Shown here one piece after another: positions 24,969-32,320 of a stretch of 64,000 bases of DNA; position 1 is the stretch's first letter, and every line of letters starts with the position of its first letter. The stretch spans positions 1 to 64,000 of the forward strand of contig NZ_JACHGH010000007.1 of NCBI RefSeq assembly GCF_014207435.1, written 5' to 3'. The translations under genes and the position numbers were made by a program. This DNA comes from Salirhabdus euzebyi. Its GTDB lineage: Bacteria > Bacillota > Bacilli > Bacillales > Alkalibacillaceae. Under the pieces are notes generated by a model. It was not told where the DNA came from and did no database searches. It saw nothing but the letters and a program-made list of their open reading frames with translations.

Positions 24969-27123
24969 ATTTTTTCGAGAAATAGAAAATGTCCAACATC
25001 CAAATGAAAAGTTAATTAAAACCCACTGTAGTTACTGTGGGATGCAGTGTGGAATGAATTTACGCGTCAATACAGCAACGAACAAAATTATCGGTGTAGA
25101 GCCAAGGTATGACTGGCCAGTAACAGTTGGGAAAATGTGTCCAAAGGGTGTTACGGCTTATCAACAAACTAACCATAAGGATCGAATCCTAAAGCCTTTA
25201 ATCCGTGATGACGCTTCTTTAAAAGGAACAAAAGAAGGATTCCGCGAGGCGAGCTGGGAAGAGGCTTATGATCTTATCGTGAAAAAATTCACTGAACTAC
25301 AAAAAAATTACGGGAAAGATAGTCTATCTGTTTTCAGTGGTGTTTCAATGACAAATGAAAAGTGCTATTTAACAGGAAAATTTGCAAGGGTAGGACTTGG
25401 AACTAGATACATTGATTATAATGGTCGATTCTGCATGTCCAGTGCAGCGGGTGGGTTTTTACGCTCATTCGGAGTTGATCGTGGTTCTACTCTACCGTGG
25501 ACCGACGTTCATGAAACAGATTGTCTGTTTATTGCAGGTAGTAACACGGCTGAGTGTCATCCAACTTCCATGTTCCGCGTGTGGGCAGTACAAGAGCGCG
25601 GAGGTTACTTAATTGTAGCCGATCCAAGAGAAACACCAGTTGCAAGAAGGGCTGATGTTCACTTGGATTTACGTCCAGGAACAGACTTAGCGCTAGCAAA
25701 CGGCATTTTACACCTTTTAATTGAAAATGGGTATGCAGATAAAGAATTCGTTAACAAACATACAAACGGATTTGAAGAAACAAAAGAACTAGTTAAAGAT
25801 TTTACTCCGGAGCACACGAGCTTCTTAACGGGTGTCGCAGAAGAAAAAATTATTAAAGCTGCTGAAATCTACGGAAAAGCTCCAAATGCAATTGTGATGT
25901 TTGCAAGAGGAATTGAGCAACAGCATAAAGGGGTAGATAACGTATCAGCTTATACAAATATGGCACTTGTAACAGGTAAAATTGGTCGTCCAAAAGCTGG
26001 AGTTGCAACGTTTACTGGTCAAGGGAATGGTCAAGGTGGCCGAGAACACGGACAAAAATCAGACCTTCTACCAGGATATCGTAAAATTACAAACCCTGAA
26101 CATGTTAAAGCAGTAAGTAAGGTTTGGGGAATTAATCCAGAAGAAATGCCGCAACCTGGAGTATCAGCTTATGAAATGTTTGAGCTAATGGAAGAAAAAA
26201 CAATACGTGGACTTTATCTATTGTGCTCTAACCCAGCTGTTTCTGCACCAAACTTAAACTTTGTCAGAAATGCGATGAAAAACTTGGATTTCATGGTTTG
26301 TGCCGACTTCTATTTATCTGAGTCAGCCGAATTTGCAGATGTAATTTTACCATCTGTTACATGGTCTGAAGATGAAGGTACCGTAACAAATCTAGAAGGA
26401 AGAATCATTAAAATAAACAAAGCGCAGGAGCCAATTGGTGAATCGAAGCCAGACTGGTTAATGCAAGTAGAGCTAGCGGAACGTCTTGGCAGAGGAAAAT
26501 ACTTCTCTCACTTAAAAACGGCAAAAGATGTAGCAGAAGAATTCCGTTTAGCAACAAAAGGCGGTAATGCCGATTACTACGGAGCTACATGGGATAAGAT
26601 TGACAAGCAGGACGGTGTATTTTGGCCATGTAAGGATGAAGAGGATAAAGGAACACCACATATGTTCTTGGATAAAAAATTCTATCATCCAGATGGAAAG
26701 GCGAAAATTTGCGCTCTACCTTACCGTCCACCGGCAGAAGAACCGTGCGAAGAATATCCATTACGCCTAACAACTGGTCGTGTCGTGTACCACTATTTAT
26801 CTGGTAACCAAACGAGGAGAATTCAATTTTTAAAAGATATGTGTCCAGACCCTTACGTAGAGGTGCATCCAGTTACGGCAGAAAAGTACAACATTAAACA
26901 TGAGGAAGTCGTTCGATTATTTACGCGAAGAGGAAAAAGTGACTATAAGGTAAAAATTACGGAAGCTATTCGAGAAGATACAGTTTTCGTTCCATATCAC
27001 TTTGGTCATGAACAGTCTATTAACCTATTAACGATTGCAGCATTAGACCCGATGTCAAGAATGCCAGAATTTAAGGCATGTGCTGCTCAAATAGAGAAAC
27101 TTGAAGCGGGGAAGGTGCACTAA
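24955..27123 (+). CDS. Nas/NarB-type molybdopterin nitrate reductase
   Basis: A 722-residue molybdopterin bis-MGD oxidoreductase. The N-terminal 4Fe-4S cluster uses C25, C28, C32 and C62. The probable Mo ligand is C160 in GRFCMSSA, as in NasA/NapA/NarB. There is no Tat signal, so the subunit is cytoplasmic. The family is that of assimilatory nitrate reductases and formate dehydrogenases. The neighbours (NarK, Nre-type regulators, Moco genes) favour nitrate. The start at 24955 follows AAGGAGG; an upstream in-frame TTG lies inside the previous gene. It overlaps the cytochrome gene and abuts the Fe-S subunit gene. NarGHJI-type subunits are absent here. Confidence 0.82.
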   Translation: MQRDKFFREIENVQHPNEKLIKTHCSYCGMQCGMNLRVNTATNKIIGVEPRYDWPVTVGKMCPKGVTAYQQTNHKDRILKPLIRDDASLKGTKEGFREASWEEAYDLIVKKFTELQKNYGKDSLSVFSGVSMTNEKCYLTGKFARVGLGTRYIDYNGRFCMSSAAGGFLRSFGVDRGSTLPWTDVHETDCLFIAGSNTAECHPTSMFRVWAVQERGGYLIVADPRETPVARRADVHLDLRPGTDLALANGILHLLIENGYADKEFVNKHTNGFEETKELVKDFTPEHTSFLTGVAEEKIIKAAEIYGKAPNAIVMFARGIEQQHKGVDNVSAYTNMALVTGKIGRPKAGVATFTGQGNGQGGREHGQKSDLLPGYRKITNPEHVKAVSKVWGINPEEMPQPGVSAYEMFELMEEKTIRGLYLLCSNPAVSAPNLNFVRNAMKNLDFMVCADFYLSESAEFADVILPSVTWSEDEGTVTNLEGRIIKINKAQEPIGESKPDWLMQVELAERLGRGKYFSHLKTAKDVAEEFRLATKGGNADYYGATWDKIDKQDGVFWPCKDEEDKGTPHMFLDKKFYHPDGKAKICALPYRPPAEEPCEEYPLRLTTGRVVYHYLSGNQTRRIQFLKDMCPDPYVEVHPVTAEKYNIKHEEVVRLFTRRGKSDYKVKITEAIREDTVFVPYHFGHEQSINLLTIAALDPMSRMPEFKACAAQIEKLEAGKVH

Positions 27124-27687
27124 ATGGAAAAAAGAAGACTTTATATTGAACTAGAAAACTGTATTGGATGTCGATCTTGTCTAGCAGCATGTACACAATG
27201 TGGTGGTCATGAAGAGCGAAATAGAAACTATGTTTATGATGTGAATCCACTCGTAAACAGACAAACGATGCCGCTTATGTGTTTGCACTGTGTGAACCCA
27301 GCTTGTGCAAGAAGTTGTCCGGCACAAGCTATCCAAATTCATGAAACGGGGGCGGTTCTATCTGCGCTTGTTGAAAAGTGTATCGGCTGTCAAAACTGTA
27401 CCATTGCTTGTCCGTATGGGATTCCAAAGTTTGATGAGGAAGAAAACCTTATGTATAAGTGTGATCTCTGTATAGATCGAACAAAAGATGGTATTCCACC
27501 AATGTGTGCGAGTGTATGTCCTTCTAATACCTTACAGTGGTTAACAGAGGAAGAAATTGATCAGAAGCAAAAACAATTTGACCTTGGCAATGATAAATGG
27601 GTTACAAGCATGCCTTACTTAGAAGGCGAAACAAATGTAAAAGTTAATCTTCCCGGAATATTGCAAGGAACGACGAAATTGTTTTAA
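27124..27687 (+). CDS. 4Fe-4S electron-transfer subunit (NrfC/DmsB type)
   Basis: A 187-residue protein with four complete cysteine groups: C13/16/19/23, C53/56/61/65, C86/89/92/96 and C113/116/128/132. It therefore should carry four 4Fe-4S clusters, like the beta subunits of molybdoenzyme complexes. No signal peptide is present, so it faces the cytoplasm with the catalytic subunit. It starts at the base after the molybdoenzyme stop codon. Confidence 0.9.
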   Translation: MEKRRLYIELENCIGCRSCLAACTQCGGHEERNRNYVYDVNPLVNRQTMPLMCLHCVNPACARSCPAQAIQIHETGAVLSALVEKCIGCQNCTIACPYGIPKFDEEENLMYKCDLCIDRTKDGIPPMCASVCPSNTLQWLTEEEIDQKQKQFDLGNDKWVTSMPYLEGETNVKVNLPGILQGTTKLF

Positions 27688-27700
27688 AGGAGGATAAACC

Positions 27701-28225
27701 ATGACGGATCGAAATAATAAAATACCATTTGATGAAGATAATTACACGCACAATATAACGAAAAATAACGAACGACAATTGGATAGACGTGGATTTATGA
27801 AAACATTGGCTGGAGCGGCTGGCGTGTTTGCAGTTGCTTCACTCCCGTGGGGAGCAATTGCAGCAAAAGAATTAATGGGATTAGCGGATAAAGAGTATCC
27901 ACATCAAAAAATAGTAGATCTCAAGGATATAGCGGTGGGAGATTCAATAGGATTTCATTTTCCTAGTGATCACGATAGTGCTGTTCTCGTGCGTTTAACA
28001 GACAATAAATTTGTTGCTTATCAAAATGCATGTACACATCTGCGTTGTCCGGTCTATTGGGTAAAAGAAGAGGAAACAATGATTTGTCCATGCCACCACG
28101 GAAAGTTTGACGTTAATACAGGAGCACCAACAGCTGGTCCACCAAGACGCCCACTTCCTGAAATTATCATAGAGGTACATGATCATGCCGTTTATGCAGT
28201 GAGGGTGAAACGTTATGAAGCGTAG
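27701..28225 (+). CDS. Tat-exported Rieske 2Fe-2S protein
   Basis: A 174-residue protein. Residues 28-56 form a twin-arginine signal/anchor (DRRGFMK followed by a hydrophobic stretch). The Rieske ligands are C111 and H113 (CTH) and C129 and H132 (CPCHH). It is therefore expected outside the membrane, on the opposite face from the molybdoenzyme. In bc complexes such a protein accepts an electron from quinol next to cytochrome b. Here it sits in a reductase operon. AAAGGAGG precedes the ATG. Confidence 0.88.
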   Translation: MTDRNNKIPFDEDNYTHNITKNNERQLDRRGFMKTLAGAAGVFAVASLPWGAIAAKELMGLADKEYPHQKIVDLKDIAVGDSIGFHFPSDHDSAVLVRLTDNKFVAYQNACTHLRCPVYWVKEEETMICPCHHGKFDVNTGAPTAGPPRRPLPEIIIEVHDHAVYAVRVKRYEA

Positions 28226-28424
28226 TTATGTTGGGGTTATTGGACTGTTAATTATTTTGGGGTTAAATATAGTGTTTACCCAATTATTGGTGCACCAATT
28301 CTTCTATGAAAACTACGAAGCGGTTTTGTTATATATGGGAATTAATATTTTGTTGTTTCCTGTAGCAATATTCATATACAAAAAAGAAAAAAACAAAGGA
28401 GGCGCTGGGAAAAATGGCAAGTGA
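28215..28424 (+). CDS. Small two-helix membrane protein
   Basis: A 69-residue protein with two transmembrane helices (about 6-24 and 35-56) and a lysine-rich cytoplasmic tail. No family recognised. It overlaps the Rieske gene by 11 bases and the next gene by 11, so it is translationally coupled and probably part of, or an assembly aid for, the reductase complex. Confidence 0.7.
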   Translation: MKRSYVGVIGLLIILGLNIVFTQLLVHQFFYENYEAVLLYMGINILLFPVAIFIYKKEKNKGGAGKNGK

Positions 28425-28728
28425 AGCATATTTAGACTTTTGTTTTGTTCGAGAAGCATCGGGAACACTCGCAAAAGATGTAAACGTTATGTTTGAGGAG
28501 CTTTTTGAGAACCATCGCCGTCTTCATTGGTATCTAGATGAAAAAGAAGAACAAGGTGTGGAAATTGTTGTTGCAGAGGTAAAGGGAATGAGTAAATGGA
28601 AATCTGAGGATGATGTCATTGATTATTTGGAAGACAAAGCAGGTGAAACATTTTGGCATGCCCTGCAAGGCTACCAATTTCAAGTATTGCCAGTAATGAA
28701 AGGGTGTTGCAAAAGTGGAAACAGTTAA
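28414..28728 (+). CDS. Unknown protein of nitrate reductase operon
   Basis: A 104-residue soluble acidic protein with a mixed alpha/beta pattern and a CC pair near the C-terminus (MKGCCKSG). No family recognised. AAAGGAGG precedes the ATG. It overlaps both neighbours, suggesting an accessory or chaperone role comparable in position to NarJ/NapD-type factors, but no sequence match to them is visible. Confidence 0.7.
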   Translation: MASEAYLDFCFVREASGTLAKDVNVMFEELFENHRRLHWYLDEKEEQGVEIVVAEVKGMSKWKSEDDVIDYLEDKAGETFWHALQGYQFQVLPVMKGCCKSGNS

Positions 28729-28993
28729 TAAAGAGGATTTGAAACAATTTATTTCTTCTTCTGTTCAAATTTGCATACACGGGAAAGAAGGAGAGGACAT
28801 GGCTCCATGGGTAAAAAGAAATATTAAGGATGTTACCCTCTGTCCAGATAAGACACATGTCAGAATTTATTTTGACAAGCATTTCTTTTTTGCCGTTCCT
28901 TTAACGAGTACGGTTTGGAAAAAGGAGAACGAATGGGTTGCTTATGATAAAGAGACAGAACTTTATTATGCAATCAGAAGCGAGGGGAATTAG
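28715..28993 (+). CDS. Unknown protein of nitrate reductase operon
   Basis: A 92-residue soluble protein starting at GTG, overlapping the previous gene by 14 bases. It has alternating strands and aromatic residues (IYFDKHFFFAVPL). No known family identified. The next gene starts right after its stop. Its conserved coupling to the operon would be the best clue to function. Confidence 0.65.
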   Translation: METVNKEDLKQFISSSVQICIHGKEGEDMAPWVKRNIKDVTLCPDKTHVRIYFDKHFFFAVPLTSTVWKKENEWVAYDKETELYYAIRSEGN

Positions 28994-28994
28994 G

Positions 28995-30482
28995 ATGAAA
29001 AAAGTACAACTTCCGTTACAGACTGCCAACCTTATTGTTGGCTTTATGGTTTGGGTAATTTTATCTTCTCTATTATCTTTTATTATTGAGGATATTAATA
29101 TCACGCCTCAGCAAGCTGCTTGGGTTACAGCTGTACCTGTTATTTTAGGCTCACTACTTCGAATTCCAATGGGTTACTTAACGAATTTACTAGGTGCGAG
29201 AATGATCTTTATGGTAAGTTTTATTCTCCTCTTACCTCCTGTCTATTACGTTAGTATTGCGAATTCGTTTATAGACTTATTAATAGGTGGATTATTTATT
29301 GGTATCGGTGGTGCTATTTTCTCTGTAGGGGTAACATCTTTACCAAAGTACTACCCGAAGGAAAGGCATGGTTTCGTTAACGGAATTTATGGAGCGGGAA
29401 ATATCGGTACGGCCATTACAGCATTTGCGGCTCCGGTAATAGCAGGTAAGTTTGGATGGTCCTTTACCATTCAACTTTATATGGTTCTTTTAGGAATCTT
29501 CATTTTAGCAAACTTCTTTTTCGGTGATAAAAAGGAAGTGAAAGTAAAAACACCTCTTATTCACCAAATAAAAGGTGTGTATAAAAATGAAAAGCTATGG
29601 ATCTTCTGTTTATTTTACTTTATTACTTTCGGTTCGTTTGTAGCCTTTACTGTCTATTTACCAAATTTTCTAGTAAGTAATTTTGGTTTAGACAAAGTAG
29701 ATGCAGGCTTACGTACTGCTGGATTCATTGCAACAGCAACATTTTTACGTCCTATAGGTGGTTGGTTAGCAGATCGCTTCCATTCTCTCATTCTTTTAAT
29801 GTTTGTATTCGGAGGGTTTACGGTTTCTGCCCTACTATTGTCCTTTGCACCATCTATTAATCTGTATGCAACAGGTTGCTTAACCATTGCAATCTGTGCA
29901 GGTATCGGTAATGGTGTCATTTTCAAATTAGTGCCAATGTATTTCCAAAAACAAGCTGGTATTGCAAATGGTATTGTAGCAGCGATGGGTGGTTTAGGAG
30001 GATTTTTCCCACCACTTATTTTGACAATTCTTTATAACTTAACTGGTCACTATGCAATTGGGTTTATGGCGTTATCTCAAATTGCTTTAGCTAGTTTAAT
30101 TATTGTAATTTGGATGTATTACCATGATAAACTAGCATTATCCGATCAAGTTCTTAAGACGACTCCACTAGGAATGCTAGTGACGGATAAAAATGCTAAA
30201 ATTATCACAGTAAATCCTGCCTTTACAGAGGTAACAGGTTATAAAGCGGAGGAAGTAGTTGGTCAAAGCCCAAAAATTTTAAGCTCTGGAAAGCATACGA
30301 AAGATTTTTATGAAAAAATGTGGGAGAGTTTAAACGAAAATGGATTTTGGCAAGGAGAAATTTGGAACAAAAGAAAAGATGGTAATCATTATTTAGAATG
30401 GTTAACGATTAATGCGATAAAAGATGATTCAAATGAAGTCATTCAGTATGCTGGTGTATTTAGTGACGTAACAAACAAATAA
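28995..30482 (+). CDS. NarK-type nitrate/nitrite transporter fused to PAS domain
   Basis: A 495-residue fusion. Residues 1-385 are a 12-helix MFS transporter of the nitrate/nitrite porter type, with glycine-rich motifs (FIGIGGAIFSVG and AAMGGLGGFF). Residues about 393-492 form a PAS domain (TTPLGMLVTDKNAKIITVNP…GKHTKDFYEKMW…EIWNKRKDG). Classical NarK ends after helix 12. The next gene, a sensorless kinase, is in the same reading frame, separated by two stop codons and 36 bases. The start at 28995 follows GAGGGG; an upstream in-frame ATG lies within the previous gene. Proposed role: transport plus signalling. Confidence 0.85.
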   Translation: MKKVQLPLQTANLIVGFMVWVILSSLLSFIIEDINITPQQAAWVTAVPVILGSLLRIPMGYLTNLLGARMIFMVSFILLLPPVYYVSIANSFIDLLIGGLFIGIGGAIFSVGVTSLPKYYPKERHGFVNGIYGAGNIGTAITAFAAPVIAGKFGWSFTIQLYMVLLGIFILANFFFGDKKEVKVKTPLIHQIKGVYKNEKLWIFCLFYFITFGSFVAFTVYLPNFLVSNFGLDKVDAGLRTAGFIATATFLRPIGGWLADRFHSLILLMFVFGGFTVSALLLSFAPSINLYATGCLTIAICAGIGNGVIFKLVPMYFQKQAGIANGIVAAMGGLGGFFPPLILTILYNLTGHYAIGFMALSQIALASLIIVIWMYYHDKLALSDQVLKTTPLGMLVTDKNAKIITVNPAFTEVTGYKAEEVVGQSPKILSSGKHTKDFYEKMWESLNENGFWQGEIWNKRKDGNHYLEWLTINAIKDDSNEVIQYAGVFSDVTNK

Positions 30483-30518
30483 CTAATCAGTAAGAACATA
30501 AAATAAGGAGGGTCTATC

Positions 30519-31175
30519 ATGGAGCTTAAGGCATTTAAATATGCAAGTAACTATATTATTCAATCACAAGAAGAGGAAATAAAACGCATTGCACTTGAGC
30601 TCCATGAGGGCATCAGCCAGAATTTATACAGTCTGTCTACTGGAATGGAGTTTTTGCAATCTGCAATGGAAGATCCAGCACTAAAACAATATGCGAATGA
30701 AATGACAGAGCTAATGAAAAGAACGATACAAGAAGTTAGGCTTTTGTCTGTAGAACTATATCCAACAACAATAGATACGTTAGGACTAATTTCCGCCATA
30801 AAAAGTTATATAAAGCTTTTTACTTCCTCTTTTGGTATTGTAGTAGATCTTCAAACTACTGGTAGGGAAATGGAGATATCTGAAGGGAAAAGCTTAGCTA
30901 TATTTAGGTCTTGTCAAGAAGCGTTAATAAATATTGCAAAATATGCGGATACTTCTGATGCAAAGCTGACAATTTTATGGGGATTAAATACATTAACGAT
31001 TCATATTGAAGATGAAGGAAAAGGATTTGAGCTAGAAGAAGAAAATAGTAGAAACTCATTCAAAGGGATTGCAGCAATGAAACAAAGGATGACTAATGTT
31101 GGTGGGGAATGTATGCTTCATTCTGAAATTGGTAGAGGAACAAAGGTCACGTTACAGTTACCAGTTCAGGACTAA
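30519..31175 (+). CDS. NarX/NreB-family histidine kinase lacking sensor domain
   Basis: A 218-residue kinase consisting of a HisKA_3 dimerisation domain with phospho-acceptor H29 (ALELHEGISQN) and an HATPase domain (N box ALINIAKYA, G box EDEGKGFELEEE, later GRGTKV). There is no input domain and no cysteine cluster. AAGGAGGG precedes the ATG. It likely takes its signal from the PAS domain at the end of the transporter encoded just upstream, or from the GAF protein, and phosphorylates the regulator at 31187. Confidence 0.82.
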   Translation: MELKAFKYASNYIIQSQEEEIKRIALELHEGISQNLYSLSTGMEFLQSAMEDPALKQYANEMTELMKRTIQEVRLLSVELYPTTIDTLGLISAIKSYIKLFTSSFGIVVDLQTTGREMEISEGKSLAIFRSCQEALINIAKYADTSDAKLTILWGLNTLTIHIEDEGKGFELEEENSRNSFKGIAAMKQRMTNVGGECMLHSEIGRGTKVTLQLPVQD

Positions 31176-31186
31176 GGGGGATTAAT

Positions 31187-31840
31187 GTGATAAAAATCTT
31201 GCTATGTGATGATCATGCAGTCGTTCGGTCAGGATTACATGTACTGCTGAATGCTGTACCTGATATGGAAGTAATTGGTGAAGCTTCTGAAGGCAATGAG
31301 GCGATAGAAAAGGCCTTACAATTAAAACCAGATGTCGTTTTAATGGATTTAAGTATGCCTCACGGAAAAGACGGTTTATCTGCAACCTCAGAATTAAAAA
31401 AACAACTACCAGATATAGCAATTTTAATTTTAACGATGCATGATGACGAGGAATATTTATTCCGTGCTATTCAAGCTGGAGCATCGGGGTGTGTACTAAA
31501 AAGTGCTCCACATAAGGAGCTAGTAGATGCAATTAAATCTGTTTGTAGTGGAAATGCTTACCTGCATCCAGCGGCGACGAAAAGGCTAATGGACGAATAC
31601 TTAGGGAACCTCAAGCAGTCCGGAACAGATCTTTTTCAGTTATTATCAGACCGAGAAAAGGAAGTGTTAACACTAATTGCAAAAGGCTACTCCAATAAGG
31701 AAATAGGCGAGAAATTGGTTATTAGTGTAAAAACAGTAGAAACCCATAAAAGTAATGTAATGGAAAAGTTACAAATGAAAACAAGGCCTGAGCTTGTTGA
31801 GTATGCCTTAAAAAAGGGATTGCTAGGTTATGGAATGTAA
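31187..31840 (+). CDS. NreC-like LuxR-family response regulator
   Basis: A 217-residue NarL/FixJ regulator. The receiver domain has acidic residues at 8-9 and phospho-acceptor D54 in VLMDLSMP. The LuxR helix-turn-helix lies at about 150-210 (LSDREKEVLTLIAKGYSNKEI). GTG start after AAGGGGG. It is the only regulator of this type in the island, so both kinases (30519 and 32321) probably converge on it. The twin palindromes at 23754-23790 are its candidate target. Confidence 0.88.
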   Translation: MIKILLCDDHAVVRSGLHVLLNAVPDMEVIGEASEGNEAIEKALQLKPDVVLMDLSMPHGKDGLSATSELKKQLPDIAILILTMHDDEEYLFRAIQAGASGCVLKSAPHKELVDAIKSVCSGNAYLHPAATKRLMDEYLGNLKQSGTDLFQLLSDREKEVLTLIAKGYSNKEIGEKLVISVKTVETHKSNVMEKLQMKTRPELVEYALKKGLLGYGM

Positions 31841-32306
31841 TCGTTACGAACAGGAAAAAATGGAGTTAAATGAGTTATTTCTATTAGATTGTAGCGAGTT
31901 GAGAGAAAATCTCTCCTGCGACTTCACCGGTGTTGCCCTGCAGCAACAAATAGGAATAGATGTAAATTGGCCATTTGTATGTGGAAATAGGAATGAAAAA
32001 TATAAGCATCTTCTTGTACGATACGGAAAAGGGATTGCTGGTAAGGTAATTGCTAGTGGTAGTCCGATGACAATAAACTCCTTTCCTGAAAACATCCTTG
32101 GAAAAACAACAGACTATCCCATTATGATAGCTGAGAAGCTTATTTCAGCATATGCTGTTCCGTTATTTTGGGAAGGTAAGCCAAAAGGTGCACTATTAAT
32201 TGGTTATCGTAGTAAACACAATTTTACAACCGAAGAAATTAATACAGTAAGAGATGGGGCGAAAAAGGTAGAAGCATTACTGCCTTCATATTTTTGTAGT
32301 AACTAG
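31830..32306 (+). CDS. GAF-domain protein, NreA-like nitrate sensor
   Basis: A 158-residue single GAF domain protein, overlapping the regulator gene by 11 bases. Staphylococcal NreA binds nitrate through a GAF pocket and modulates NreB; here the NWPFVCGN segment and the AYAVPLFWEGKPKGALLIG strand match a GAF fold. The position between regulator and kinase matches the nreABC set in content, though order differs. Confidence 0.72.
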   Translation: MECNRYEQEKMELNELFLLDCSELRENLSCDFTGVALQQQIGIDVNWPFVCGNRNEKYKHLLVRYGKGIAGKVIASGSPMTINSFPENILGKTTDYPIMIAEKLISAYAVPLFWEGKPKGALLIGYRSKHNFTTEEINTVRDGAKKVEALLPSYFCSN

Positions 32307-32320
32307 GAGGGAAGCAGATA

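Noticed and set aside
30480-30518. Frameshift or sequencing error splitting a NarK-PAS-kinase fusion
   Set aside because: The two genes are in the same frame but two stop codons lie between them and the kinase has a strong AAGGAGGG site and ATG, so two separate proteins are more likely.
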